Assembly: GCA_963701385.1 (NCBI GenBank) | Contig: CAVOZW010000016.1 | Span: 62,001 to 126,000 of the forward strand | Length of the DNA stretch: 64,000 nucleotides | Source of the DNA: B30-G6 sp963701385 | GTDB taxonomy: Bacteria > Desulfobacterota > Desulfobacteria > Desulfobacterales > B30-G6 | Reading direction: 5' to 3' | In this document: piece by piece, positions 17,202 through 25,665 of the stretch | Position numbering within the stretch: position 1 is the first letter of the stretch | Layout of the letters: each line of letters begins with the position of its first letter | The notes under the pieces: generated by a model | The model's input: the letters and a program-made list of their open reading frames with translations, nothing else | Databases searched by the model: none | What the model was told of the DNA's origin: nothing | Translations under genes and position numbers: made by a program

Positions 17202-17672
17202 ATGAATAAGAAGGTTTTTTTGATCATCCTTACCATGGGCTTTATCGTGTTGTTCGCATCCGTGGCATTGTATGCCGGTAACGTCGTGCCGGATGTCATT
17301 AAAATGGAAGACGCTTACGAGCACACCAAGGCAATCGTTGAATTTTCACATAAAAAACATGTCAACGAATACAAGGGCAGCTGTGGTGATTGTCATCATG
17401 ACGAAAACAACAAACCCCTGAGCAACCTGAAAGAAGGGGATGATGTCAAAAAATGTATCGAGTGCCATAGCAAACCCGGTGAAGCAACCAAAGAAGCAAA
17501 AGACGCGTGGAAAAAAGACAAATTAAAGAAGGCTGAAAAAGACAAATTGGCACGCCAGTGGCATGCGGAAGCCATTCATGACAACTGCAGGGGCTGTCAT
17601 CAGGATTACAACAAAAAGAACAAAACCAAAGCCGCCCCCACAACCTGCGTAAAATGTCACCCCAAGCAGTAA
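17202..17672 (+). CDS. Periplasmic tetraheme cytochrome c3-type protein
   Basis: A signal peptide (VFLIILTMGFIVLFASVALYA) precedes a lysine-rich protein of 156 residues with four c-type heme sites: CGDCHH, CIECH, CRGCH and CVKCH. Extra histidines, as in FSHKKH, suit bis-His heme ligation. Class III cytochromes of sulfate reducers carry electrons between periplasmic hydrogenases or formate dehydrogenases and membrane complexes. The lysine-rich insert of about 40 residues between hemes 2 and 3 is longer than in Desulfovibrio c3. A strong AAAGGAGG site precedes it, and a perfect terminator follows. Confidence 0.9.
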   Translation: MNKKVFLIILTMGFIVLFASVALYAGNVVPDVIKMEDAYEHTKAIVEFSHKKHVNEYKGSCGDCHHDENNKPLSNLKEGDDVKKCIECHSKPGEATKEAKDAWKKDKLKKAEKDKLARQWHAEAIHDNCRGCHQDYNKKNKTKAAPTTCVKCHPKQ

Positions 17673-17697
17673 ACGTCATTCAAAACGTTTAACCTAT

Positions 17698-17731
17698 AAG
17701 GGTGTGCGCTCATGCAGCGCTCACCCTTTTT
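17698..17731 (+). terminator. Rho-independent terminator after the cytochrome gene
   Basis: AAGGGTG-T-GCGCT pairs with AGCGC-T-CACCCTT around a CATGC loop, followed by TTTTT. The structure overlaps the stop codon of the convergent gene ending at 17721. It may act in both directions. Confidence 0.85.
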
Positions 17732-18530
17732 GTTGAAATAGGATTGCTGCCCACCCATGCTCTTCGCCCATCCATGCCTGCTTTAATCCATATTGACGGC
17801 TCTGCTTGACAAAGGCATCGAGTTCTTCACTTTTTACGCCCGACAGAAGCATTGCCCCATCTGGCATTGTTTTATCCACCATCTGCGGCAAATAAGATGC
17901 CAGCGTGGGCCAGCGCAGGTTGGCCAGTATGAGGTCAAAGGGACCCTTGTATGCTTCAACGTCTTGTGATGATATCACAATGCGCTCAGACAACTTATTG
18001 TGCGCGACATTGGCACGGGCTTCGGACACGGCACAAGGATCCACATCAAGGCCGATACCCGACGCGATGCCCATTTTGACGGCGGTGATAATGAGCACAC
18101 CCGATCCGGTTCCGATATCGAGGGCCCTTGCTTTCTCAGCCGGCCATGGAACAGATTCCTTCTGCAGAAACCAGGCCAGTCCTTCCAGACATAGCCGGGT
18201 GGTAGGGTGCTGGCCTGACCCAAAGGATGCGCCGTGGCAAAGACTGACGACAATATCACCGGCGCCTTGTTCAAAGGTGCAGTTACATGGTTTTAAAACA
18301 ACTGTCGCCGCTATTCGGATCGGTTTGTTAAGGGCGGTTTCAATAAAGGTATGCCCAAAATCGGAAACGTACATGAGTTCTTGCTCGTCGACAAGCGCCT
18401 TGATGGCGGACCGAACGGATCTGCGGCCGATTTGACAATGCAGGGACAACCGTCTTTCGATGTCTAGCTGCGTTAAACGTGTCTTAGCATCTCGTATGAT
18501 ATCTCTTACAGCCTGTCGAACATCTTGCAT
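17721..18530 (-). CDS. PrmA-like methyltransferase with a winged-helix-like N-terminal domain
   Basis: The C-terminal 190 residues are a class I SAM methyltransferase of the PrmA type, with HGASFGSGQHPTTRLC, the SAM motif LDIGTGSGVLIITAVKMG, GLDVDP and DLILANLRWP in place of the usual catalytic-loop sequence. The L11-binding domain of real PrmA is missing. Instead residues 1-70 look like a winged helix (LTQLDIERRLSLHCQIGRRS, then RSAIKALVDEQELMYVSDFG). It is the last gene of the dsr cluster, 20 bases after dsrN. True prmA is present at 8163-9098, so this copy probably modifies another target. The function is unknown. Confidence 0.75.
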   Translation of the reverse strand: MQDVRQAVRDIIRDAKTRLTQLDIERRLSLHCQIGRRSVRSAIKALVDEQELMYVSDFGHTFIETALNKPIRIAATVVLKPCNCTFEQGAGDIVVSLCHGASFGSGQHPTTRLCLEGLAWFLQKESVPWPAEKARALDIGTGSGVLIITAVKMGIASGIGLDVDPCAVSEARANVAHNKLSERIVISSQDVEAYKGPFDLILANLRWPTLASYLPQMVDKTMPDGAMLLSGVKSEELDAFVKQSRQYGLKQAWMGEEHGWAAILFQQKG

Positions 18531-18550
18531 TTAAAACGGTCTTTTGCGGG

Positions 18551-20023
18551 TTATTGTTTTGTCTTTCGATAAAAAACAGCATTTTCCACCATTCTGTCGG
18601 CCCACAAGGGTGTTCCCAGGGAATGGATGTGCGTGTAGGTTGCCAAAACCTTCTTATGGCAAATACCGTCCCGACGCTCGATCAACCCGGCCCCACGTTT
18701 GACCTGAAAGGCCAGAAGATCCATGGACCCCCTATATTCGACCACTTTTGAATAATGAAATTCATGACCCCTGATTTCGGTTCCTAGCTCAAAAAAGGGG
18801 TTTTCATGATCAACCGCGACAATGGTATACCCGTGTCCCTGGGGTCGTTTGTGCAGATCGAACACCAGCGGGAAAAAGCCCACCATATCATAGGCCTCAT
18901 CACCCAGTAGAAGACGTTCCCCCAGGTACATCAGCCCCCCGCACTCGGCATATATGGGAAGGTTTTTTTCAGCCAAGTCCCGTATTCGATTTCGATAAGT
19001 GATATTATCTGCCAGCTGTTTGGCATGTGTTTCCGGAAAGCCTCCGCCGATGTAGAGCGCATCGACAGGTGGCAACACCGCCTCTGTGAGTGGACTCGTA
19101 AAAATAAGTTCGGCGCCAGCCACTTCCAGGGCTTCCAGGTTTTCTGGGTAATAGAACTGAAATGACGAATCGCGGATAATACCGATTCTCGGCCTATCAC
19201 CGGCCACGACATGCTTTTCAGGACAGACATCCAAAGCAGGTTTGCTTGTTGATGCTTCTCGAGTGGTGACTTCGGTAGCTTGCTGATCCTTGGATGCCGA
19301 CTTCCCGACTGACCGTGCTATCTCCAGGATGCCGTCCAGATCCAGGTATTTGGAAATGACATCAGCAATCGTCGAAATGGACGTCTTTGCCCACGCATGT
19401 TCGGGCGTCGGAACCAAGCCCATGTGCCTCTCTGGAAAGACTTGTTGCCAGAGTTTGGGTACCGCCCCCAGCACCGGAACATGACAATAATGTTCGATGC
19501 AGCTTGTCAGGTTGTTTTCATGCCGCTTGCCGGCAACACGGTTCAGTATTACGCCACTGATCTTGACTTGCGGGTCAAACTGCTGGCAACCCAATACCAC
19601 GGCTGCCATGGTTCGCGTTGCCTTGGTACCGTCGATACAGAGAATCACCGGGAGATTCAGGAGCTTGGCCAGCTCGGCCGTGCTGGTATTACCGTCTCGG
19701 TCGATACTGTCATACAGCCCCCGATTTCCTTCGATCACGGCCAGATCCGATGCCTGGGTATAGCAGGTAAACGACTTGAGGATGGTCTCTTTTTGGATGA
19801 GGAAAGTGTCCAGGTTATAACACGGCTGGCCGGCTGCTAGGGCAAGCCAGCCTGCATCAATGTAATCAGGACCTTTTTTGAAAGGAGCAATTGTATTGCC
19901 GCGCTGGGTCAGCGCGGCAATAATACCGACAGATAATATGGTTTTACCCGATCCTCCACGCAGTGCAGAAATGATCACCCCGGGAAAAGCGGCTTTTCCT
20001 AGTTGTATCTGGTTAAATTCCAA
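18551..20023 (-). CDS. dsrN: Siroheme amidase DsrN (cobyrinate a,c-diamide synthase family)
   Basis: The 490-residue protein has the CobB/CbiA layout: an N-terminal ATP-binding domain with IISALRGGSGKTILSVGI and VIEGNRGLYDS, and a C-terminal class I glutamine amidotransferase domain with the nucleophile Cys in YAECGGLMYLG and a closing His in GHEFHYSK. In dsr loci this family is DsrN, which amidates siroheme to the siroamide cofactor of sulfite reductase. The position after dsrABD supports that over corrinoid synthesis. The start is uncertain: the first codon appears to be TTG at 20023 with no clear ribosome site. Confidence 0.87.
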   Translation of the reverse strand: MEFNQIQLGKAAFPGVIISALRGGSGKTILSVGIIAALTQRGNTIAPFKKGPDYIDAGWLALAAGQPCYNLDTFLIQKETILKSFTCYTQASDLAVIEGNRGLYDSIDRDGNTSTAELAKLLNLPVILCIDGTKATRTMAAVVLGCQQFDPQVKISGVILNRVAGKRHENNLTSCIEHYCHVPVLGAVPKLWQQVFPERHMGLVPTPEHAWAKTSISTIADVISKYLDLDGILEIARSVGKSASKDQQATEVTTREASTSKPALDVCPEKHVVAGDRPRIGIIRDSSFQFYYPENLEALEVAGAELIFTSPLTEAVLPPVDALYIGGGFPETHAKQLADNITYRNRIRDLAEKNLPIYAECGGLMYLGERLLLGDEAYDMVGFFPLVFDLHKRPQGHGYTIVAVDHENPFFELGTEIRGHEFHYSKVVEYRGSMDLLAFQVKRGAGLIERRDGICHKKVLATYTHIHSLGTPLWADRMVENAVFYRKTKQ

Positions 20024-20067
20024 CTGATTACATTAAAAGGAAAACAAGGTGGTTTTAACGGCAAGCA

Positions 20068-20307
20068 TTAATCTTCATGCTCTGCGGAAGCCTGTTTCCC
20101 GGTTCCGGAAAGCCCATACATAGACGTGCTACCGCTGGACCAATACTCAAGAACACCTTCTACCACCATCTGGTTGACAAATTTTTTGGCAACTCTCGGT
20201 TTTTCTTCCAGAATCTTTGCCAGGTCATTAAAGTAAAACTTGGATTTCATCTTTTGTTTTTTCAAGAGCCCGGCCACTAATTTTTCTTTTGCCTCTTCGT
20301 ATTCCAT
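20068..20307 (-). CDS. dsrD: Dissimilatory sulfite reductase accessory protein DsrD
   Basis: DsrD is a small winged-helix protein, present in sulfate reducers, that allosterically stimulates DsrAB. The 79-residue sequence starts MEYEEAKEKLVAGLLKKQK and contains the helix-wing pattern YFNDLAKILEEKPRVAKKFV and VEGVLEYWSSGST. ATG 20307 has AAAGGGG eight bases upstream; the longer open frame reaching 20640 is an artefact overlapping dsrB. It lies 67 bases after dsrB, with a strong hairpin between them. Confidence 0.95.
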   Translation of the reverse strand: MEYEEAKEKLVAGLLKKQKMKSKFYFNDLAKILEEKPRVAKKFVNQMVVEGVLEYWSSGSTSMYGLSGTGKQASAEHED

Positions 20308-20331
20308 TGATAAACCCCTTTGTCTTTTGGG

Positions 20332-20359
20332 CAGGAGGCCCAAATAAATGGGCCTCCTG
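20332..20359 (-). promoter_or_regulatory. Strong intercistronic hairpin between dsrB and dsrD
   Basis: CAGGAGGCCCA and TGGGCCTCCTG form a perfect 11-bp stem with the loop AATAAA (plus-strand reading). No U-run follows on the minus strand, so it is not a standard terminator. It could shield the 3' end of a processed dsrAB message or lower readthrough to dsrD. Confidence 0.7.
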
Positions 20360-20374
20360 TAGTTATCCGAGCGC

Positions 20375-21520
20375 TTAGAATTTGAATTGTGATGTCTGGC
20401 GCCATGTAAAATAGGCCGGATCACGGAAATCATCGATGAGATGATGGGTAAATTCAAGCTCACATTTTTCAAAAAATCTCTCCCATCCGATCCGTTCCGC
20501 CCACTCACCAACCCGTTCGTATTTGTTGGCACCCGCCGAGTAAGCATCCACAATTTTTTTAATGGTTTCGGTTGTCCGTGGCCACCGCGGTGCTTCGTTG
20601 GGAATAAATGCGACAACGACCTTTGAGAATTTGGGCGCACTGATACGGTTGGAAACCTTGCCGCCCGCCATGATCACAATCCCGTCACCTTCCGTGTCTG
20701 CCAGCGGCATGGAGGGGCACATGGTATAACAATTGCCGCAGAACATGCATCGTTCGTTCTTTACCGCAACACTTTTCAGTTCTTTGTCGCCGACTTTCAC
20801 CTTTGATGGTTTGATGGCCGCTGTCGGACATGCCGCAATCGCCAACGGAATTTCACACATCTTGTCCAGGTACTCATGATCCAACATGGGGGGTTTGCGG
20901 TGGTACCCGAGGATAGCGATATCGGAACAATGTACCGCACCGCACATATTCAAGCAGCAGGCCAGCGACACGCGCAATTGGGCCGGCAGTCGGTGATCTT
21001 TGAAGTCATCAAAGAGCACGTCCATGGTGGCTTTGACCGGTCCGGATGCATCGGTGGCCGGTGTATGACAGTGAATCCATCCCTGGGTGTGAACAATATT
21101 GGTAACGCCTGCCCCGGTGCCGCCCACGGGGAACTTGAAGCTGCCGCCTTCGAACTTGCGGCTCTCGAGGTCCTTCACCAGCGGATCGACTTTTTCTTTG
21201 CTGTCCACCATGAATTCGATGTTGTTCCGGGTGGTAAAGCGGAGATGTCCGTCACAGTGCTTGTCTGCGATTTCGCATATTTCGCGTATGTGGCTTACAC
21301 TCATCAATCGACAACCGCCGACCCTTACAGTATATATTTCATCGCCGGACTCGGCGACATGTACTAAGACGCCGGGTTTCAGTATTTCATGATAGAGCCA
21401 TTTTCCCTTGTTCTTTGCAATGACCGGAGGGTAGAATTCATCGAATTTTCTCGGGCCGATGTCGGTGATCCGGTCTGCCATCGGTTTGTCCGGATTGTAA
21501 CCTGAAGATATAAATGCCAT
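20375..21520 (-). CDS. dsrB: Dissimilatory sulfite reductase, beta subunit
   Basis: DsrB is one half of the cytoplasmic alpha2beta2 enzyme that reduces sulfite in sulfate respiration. The 381-residue protein has the siroheme/iron-sulfur binding cysteines in LACCLNMCGAVHCSDIAI and an inserted ferredoxin domain CMFCGNCYTMCPSMPL. It begins MAFISSGYNPDKPMADR and ends in the tail ... FTWRQTSQFKF. It starts 12 bases after dsrA with AGGGGA upstream. Strong identity to Desulfobacterales DsrB is evident by eye. Confidence 0.98.
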   Translation of the reverse strand: MAFISSGYNPDKPMADRITDIGPRKFDEFYPPVIAKNKGKWLYHEILKPGVLVHVAESGDEIYTVRVGGCRLMSVSHIREICEIADKHCDGHLRFTTRNNIEFMVDSKEKVDPLVKDLESRKFEGGSFKFPVGGTGAGVTNIVHTQGWIHCHTPATDASGPVKATMDVLFDDFKDHRLPAQLRVSLACCLNMCGAVHCSDIAILGYHRKPPMLDHEYLDKMCEIPLAIAACPTAAIKPSKVKVGDKELKSVAVKNERCMFCGNCYTMCPSMPLADTEGDGIVIMAGGKVSNRISAPKFSKVVVAFIPNEAPRWPRTTETIKKIVDAYSAGANKYERVGEWAERIGWERFFEKCELEFTHHLIDDFRDPAYFTWRQTSQFKF

Positions 21521-21532
21521 GGTTTTCCCCTC

Positions 21533-22849
21533 CTATCTTTGATGGTATTTTCTGAATTCGTTAATGTCTCGCTCAAACCCGCCTTCAACTTCCTCTTCTT
21601 TCCAGAAAATATACGGATTTGTTCGCGGTTCCTGCACCATTCGCGGATCAGGATCAAAACCGGTAACTTCGAGCAGTTTCTGAAAACCCTGCCGTTTCAT
21701 GAGCTCTCCAAGTCGTTCACGGTTCTTTCCTTCTTCCATCCACCAATCCCAGATAGGCTCTATGACGCTTTCTTTTATTTCATCATACGGCTCTTCGACC
21801 TTGATAAACGGAACAATAAGCGATCCCATTTGTGCACCATCCAATATCGGTGCCTTGGCACCGGCCAGGATGGAACATCCTCTGTCATTACCGATTCTGA
21901 GTGCTCGGGGCATGACATTGATACAATGCATACAACGGGTGCATTCTTTATCGTCGATCTTGAGCTCCTTACCATCCATCCACATACACTGTGTCGGGCA
22001 AAGACCGATGACTTCCTTCTCAATATCGAAGGCACCCCAGTCACGACCGGAATGGGCACCGCCGTTGGGCGGAATTTCACCGCCGACATAGGCCTTCACA
22101 GCTTTCTGGTCGATACGGATGTTATCTCGCCACGTTCCGATAAATGACAGGTCCGCGCGCGCAATGGATGCCACACAACAGTTGGGACACCCGTCAAATT
22201 TGAATTTGAATTTGTAGGGGAAAGCCGGACGGTGGAGTTCATCCTGATACTCGTTGGTAAGGTCATGACACAATGCCTGGGTGTCAAAACAGGCATATTC
22301 ACACCGGGCTTCACCGATGCAATCCGAGGGCGTTCGCAAATTTGAGCCGGATCCACCCAAATCCTGATTCAAATTATGGGTCAATTCATAAAACACCTCT
22401 TCCAGTTGCGGTGTGGTCGTACCTAGAAAAATGATATCACCTGTGGATCCATGCATGTTGGTGATGCCACTGCCCCGCCGTTCCCATAAATCACAAACAC
22501 TTTCCAAATATTTGGTTGTGTAGAATTTCCCGGCCGGCTGACTTACCCGCATGGTATGAAAATGGGCAACACCCGGAAACATCCCGGGCTGATCACAGTA
22601 GCGTCCAATAACGCCACCGCCGTAACCAAAAACACCGACAATACCACCGTGTTTCCAGTGCGTTCGACCGTGTTTGTACGAAAGCTCAAGAACGCCCAAA
22701 AGGTCTTCGACAACATCTACGGGAATTTGATACTCAATGTTCTTTTCATTGTTAGTCCTTGATGCGGCTTCCTGCTTGAGATCGGATACAAAGCTTGGCC
22801 ATGGCCCAGATTCAAGCTGATCCAACAAAGGGGTTTCGTGCTTCGCCAT
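21533..22849 (-). CDS. dsrA: Dissimilatory sulfite reductase, alpha subunit
   Basis: DsrA carries the catalytic siroheme coupled to a [4Fe-4S] cluster. The 438-residue protein starts MAKHETPLLDQLESGPWPSF and shows the cluster cysteines in RCEYACFDTQALCHDL and DGCPNCCVASIARADL, and the ferredoxin segment ECTRCMHCINVMPRAL. GGAGGT lies seven bases before the ATG. The transcript probably starts near 23000 from a near-consensus promoter, giving a leader of about 150 bases. Together with dsrD it marks the organism as a reductive-type sulfate/sulfite respirer. Confidence 0.98.
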   Translation of the reverse strand: MAKHETPLLDQLESGPWPSFVSDLKQEAASRTNNEKNIEYQIPVDVVEDLLGVLELSYKHGRTHWKHGGIVGVFGYGGGVIGRYCDQPGMFPGVAHFHTMRVSQPAGKFYTTKYLESVCDLWERRGSGITNMHGSTGDIIFLGTTTPQLEEVFYELTHNLNQDLGGSGSNLRTPSDCIGEARCEYACFDTQALCHDLTNEYQDELHRPAFPYKFKFKFDGCPNCCVASIARADLSFIGTWRDNIRIDQKAVKAYVGGEIPPNGGAHSGRDWGAFDIEKEVIGLCPTQCMWMDGKELKIDDKECTRCMHCINVMPRALRIGNDRGCSILAGAKAPILDGAQMGSLIVPFIKVEEPYDEIKESVIEPIWDWWMEEGKNRERLGELMKRQGFQKLLEVTGFDPDPRMVQEPRTNPYIFWKEEEVEGGFERDINEFRKYHQR

Positions 22850-23005
22850 CTTTTTACCTCCATTCTGTTTTATTTTTAACCTAACGACTTGAAATATATC
22901 ACCTAACCCTTATCGGGTTGATTGTTGTCACCTCCTCTCGAAATTGCTTTGGCTTTTTGAATAAGGAATGTCGAACCGTCATATTATATTTTCAACTAAG
23001 GCGTA

Positions 23006-23034
23006 CGTATAAAATTTATATTATCTATTGTCAA
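23006..23034 (-). promoter_or_regulatory. Candidate sigma70-type promoter of dsrA
   Basis: On the minus strand TTGACA (23034-23029) is followed after exactly 17 bases by TATACG (23011-23006). It lies about 160 bases before dsrA and just behind the terminator of the upstream gene. The leader also contains an unused AGGAGGTGA at 22928-22939 and a small AACCC-GATAA-GGGTT hairpin. Confidence 0.6.
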
Positions 23035-23038
23035 TAAA

Positions 23039-23074
23039 AATCCAGGATTTCATTCAGTTAAAGAAATCTGGATT
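23039..23074 (-). terminator. Terminator of the gene upstream of dsrA
   Basis: On the minus strand AATCCAGATTTC pairs with GAAATCCTGGATT, with one bulged C and an 11-base loop, and is followed by TTTTATT. It lies 31 bases after the stop of the gene ending at 23105 and separates it from the dsrA promoter. Confidence 0.7.
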
Positions 23075-23104
23075 ATCTCTAGAAAATTGTTCCAAAAATA
23101 GGGC

Positions 23105-24283
23105 TTACGCCGCAAGAATGTTTGACATTGTTTCTAGAAAAACAATTACATGTTTTTTCAAATGGGTCCTTACCACTGCTTGATCTGGACTCATGGCGCT
23201 CATTCGACCCATGACAGCGTAAAACAAATCAAAAAAATCCTCATCAGGAATGTTTTTGAGAAATACCTTGAAACTGTCCACAAATGGCTCTGGAATAGCG
23301 GCCGCCGTCGTTGCCAGTTGAAGTCCTTTGAAAAAACCCTTGATAATTCCTTCAACCGCAAAATCATCGATCCACGAAAGTTCTCCGACCCCATCGATGC
23401 GATCGATCCGCATTCGGATTGAAACATTTATTAAGAACAATAGCAACGCATTCACGACAGTACTGTAATCGTCATCCGATTTGTCAAAAAGACGTTCGTA
23501 GCGCCTCACGGTGATCAATTTCACCTTCGGTTCCGCTGATTCTATATTGACCACGAAATCGCCGGCGGCATGATGCCATGAAAAAATCTGTTCGTATGTT
23601 TCGATATTATAGTATGCCGTCAAAATCGCTGTTGCTTGTTCATACAAGGCCGTTGCCTGCTCTTTTGATAAAAATACTTTTCTTTTTTCTGAATGCCATA
23701 CCGCAATCCGGCCTGGGTGATGTTCGCCTTTTTCTGAAACATGAAACTCATGGTATCCCTCAAACCATTCCCCAAGGAACATCCGAACCTGTCTCTTGTC
23801 ATCGATTTGAACGCAACCATATTCATAAACCTTCGGAATAAAACCAAACATATATTTTTTATCGAGTCGATCTAAATTGAGATATTCTCCTTCCAGAAAG
23901 TCCTTACCGACATTTGATAGCGCCACATTCAGAACAAACACAACCCGTTTTTCATCCAGGGTTATCACGATTCTTGCCGGATGGTAAAAGGCGCCATGTT
24001 TTTCAAGATAGATCCTAATTTCTTTGAGCGCTGTAAAAGAAATCATTCGGTTTAGGAGTAACGACGCAGCATTGCAGACAGGTTGATAGGCATGCGCAGA
24101 AAGGAATTCTGTAACAGACTCAAAATACTGGGCATATGTTATGGGTGCCTTGTCAGGCGGATTAATCTGCCGGGGGTCTGAATTCCGCCGTGAGGGTATG
24201 GCGGCATCCCACAATAAAAGACCTTTATGAACAGGGTGGTTCTCGTCTGATAAAAAATAGTAGAATCGCGGCACGGGTGACAT
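23105..24283 (-). CDS. Protein of unknown function upstream of dsrA, possibly kinase-fold
   Basis: I do not recognise this 392-residue protein. There is no signal peptide and only weak hydrophobic stretches. Some segments recall small-molecule or protein kinase folds: VFVLNVAL followed by EGEYLNLDRLDKKYMFGFIP, then a hinge-like MFLGEWFEGYHEF, and WHHAAGDFVVNIE where a catalytic loop would stand. The C-terminal third is helical. This reading is tentative. ATG 24283 lacks a clear ribosome site. A terminator separates it from dsrA, and a TPR protein precedes it by 43 bases. Confidence 0.6.
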   Translation of the reverse strand: MSPVPRFYYFLSDENHPVHKGLLLWDAAIPSRRNSDPRQINPPDKAPITYAQYFESVTEFLSAHAYQPVCNAASLLLNRMISFTALKEIRIYLEKHGAFYHPARIVITLDEKRVVFVLNVALSNVGKDFLEGEYLNLDRLDKKYMFGFIPKVYEYGCVQIDDKRQVRMFLGEWFEGYHEFHVSEKGEHHPGRIAVWHSEKRKVFLSKEQATALYEQATAILTAYYNIETYEQIFSWHHAAGDFVVNIESAEPKVKLITVRRYERLFDKSDDDYSTVVNALLLFLINVSIRMRIDRIDGVGELSWIDDFAVEGIIKGFFKGLQLATTAAAIPEPFVDSFKVFLKNIPDEDFFDLFYAVMGRMSAMSPDQAVVRTHLKKHVIVFLETMSNILAA

Positions 24284-24326
24284 CAAATTGTGGCTGATTA
24301 AATGCTAGATATCAAATGGGTTGCGT

Positions 24327-24947
24327 TTATCGATAGGCCTTCAACTCTTCCCGAATCTGCGGTGCAACATCATATCCCAACGATAGGGCTTTGTCGATGC
24401 TTTCAACAGCCAGTTCGAATTCACCCTTCTCCATGTAAGCGATGGCCAGATTGTTGTAAGCAACGGCAAAAGAAGGCTCCAAATCAATCACCTTTAGGCT
24501 GGTTTCAATACTCTCTTCGACCATTCCCTTCATGATATATGCATTGGCAAGGGTTGTGTAAGCCTGGAGAAAATTTGGGTTCCAACGGATGGCCTTTTCG
24601 AGCGCCCAGATCGCCTCATCGATATTACCCAGTTGAAGTTGAACAAATCCGATATTCCCATAACCTTCTGAAAATCCAGCTCTGGATTTCACAGCCATCT
24701 GATTATATCGCAGACAACCCTCGAGATCCCCTCGATTGAGGCAGATACCACCGAGCTGAACATAGGCTTCAACAAGCGTTGGGCTGTACTCAAGTGCATC
24801 CTGAAATGAGGCCTCGGCTTCGTCGTGTTTCTTTTGTCCCAACAATGCCACTCCCAGATTGTAATGTGTTACACCGCATTCTGGATTGCTTGACAACGCG
24901 GCACGCTGCGTGGCGATATATTCTTCGACGTTTTTTGCTTTTTCCAT
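24327..24947 (-). CDS. Tetratricopeptide repeat protein
   Basis: The 206-residue protein consists almost wholly of TPR helical pairs, about five in a row, with the pattern seen in HYNLGVALLGQKKHDEAEAS, EAYVQLGGICLNRGDLEGCL, GNIGFVQLQLGNIDEAIWAL and AYNNLAIAYMEKGEFELAV. No signal peptide is visible, so a cytosolic scaffold role is likely. ATG 24947 has AAAGGA upstream. It is the first gene of a pair with the unknown protein in front of dsrA; no partner is evident. Confidence 0.85.
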   Translation of the reverse strand: MEKAKNVEEYIATQRAALSSNPECGVTHYNLGVALLGQKKHDEAEASFQDALEYSPTLVEAYVQLGGICLNRGDLEGCLRYNQMAVKSRAGFSEGYGNIGFVQLQLGNIDEAIWALEKAIRWNPNFLQAYTTLANAYIMKGMVEESIETSLKVIDLEPSFAVAYNNLAIAYMEKGEFELAVESIDKALSLGYDVAPQIREELKAYR

Positions 24948-25125
24948 TATTCTATCCTTTTTGGTTCGCTTACTGTTTAAACTCAAAAACTAGTACGACC
25001 ACCCAGGATTGTCAAGGGTAATTTTCCTTTCATAACGGGTTATAGCCTTTGTCACAATCCTGTTCCGTTTGTCTTTTGAACAACGCTTGGCCACACGTTT
25101 GAGCACCCGTGCCGGGAGAAGTCGC

Positions 25126-25154
25126 TTGACATAAAAATAAAATCCCTTTATAAA
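25126..25154 (+). promoter_or_regulatory. Near-consensus promoter for the small gene at 25322 and dapA
   Basis: TTGACA (25126-25131) and TATAAA (25149-25154) are separated by exactly 17 bases. They lie in the 374-base gap 24948-25321, which otherwise holds no gene. The message would have a leader of about 160 bases before the AAAGGAGG site at the next gene. Confidence 0.65.
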
Positions 25155-25321
25155 ATTCTGAAATCTATTACAGAACCTCGCAGCAAGACTTGTCTGCAAG
25201 CGTAAGAAACGTCGTTGCGAAAAATCTTCTCCCGTTAGGAATCATGCCTTATTCAGGTGTGCTCGTTGTTACGGTTCAACGAATATTGGATTACAAAAAA
25301 CATTTAAAAGGAGGGTTAATT

Positions 25322-25654
25322 ATGGCGGACTGTTATGTCAACGTGTTTTTGGATGATGATTCACTCAAAAAAATTGAGGAAGTCGGTTTGGCCAACGAAG
25401 TAAAAGAGGTCGAAGGCAAGAAAGCACTTCAGGTCGTAATGACTCAAAAAGATAAAAAGAAACTCAAAAAGGGTTTCAAGGATTTAGCCTTTGATGATTC
25501 CGACACCTGCGTTCTTCCCGAAAACGGAGAGCAGACACTGTTGAAAATCATTCTGGAAATGAAATCGGTTGATGTCATGAAATTCGCAATTACCAAGCTC
25601 TACAATCCGCTTGCAGGAAGAGATGTGTTTGGAAGAGGCACGGGTATGCGCTAA
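25322..25654 (+). CDS. Small protein of unknown function
   Basis: This 110-residue cytosolic protein starts MADCYVNVFLDDDSLKKIEE after a very strong AAAGGAGG. It is charged (many Lys, Asp and Glu) with alternating helix and strand pattern, contains QKDKKKLKKGFKDLAFDDSD, and ends in a glycine/arginine-rich tail (GRDVFGRGTGMR). No known motif is seen. Its strong promoter and ribosome site suggest high expression. It lies 11 bases before the dapA-family gene, so the two are probably cotranscribed. Confidence 0.75.
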   Translation: MADCYVNVFLDDDSLKKIEEVGLANEVKEVEGKKALQVVMTQKDKKKLKKGFKDLAFDDSDTCVLPENGEQTLLKIILEMKSVDVMKFAITKLYNPLAGRDVFGRGTGMR

Positions 25655-25665
25655 AAGGAGAAATC

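Noticed and set aside
20308..20640. Long upstream extension of the dsrD frame
   Set aside because: It runs through the end of dsrB on the same strand in another frame; real DsrD is about 79 residues and starts at 20307.
21539..22147. 200-codon open frame antisense to dsrA
   Set aside because: It is a shadow of a highly conserved gene; no ribosome site or protein family pattern.
24990..25199. Minus-strand open frame of 69 codons in the gap before the small gene
   Set aside because: No ribosome site or recognisable motif, and it overlaps the strong plus-strand promoter at 25126-25154.
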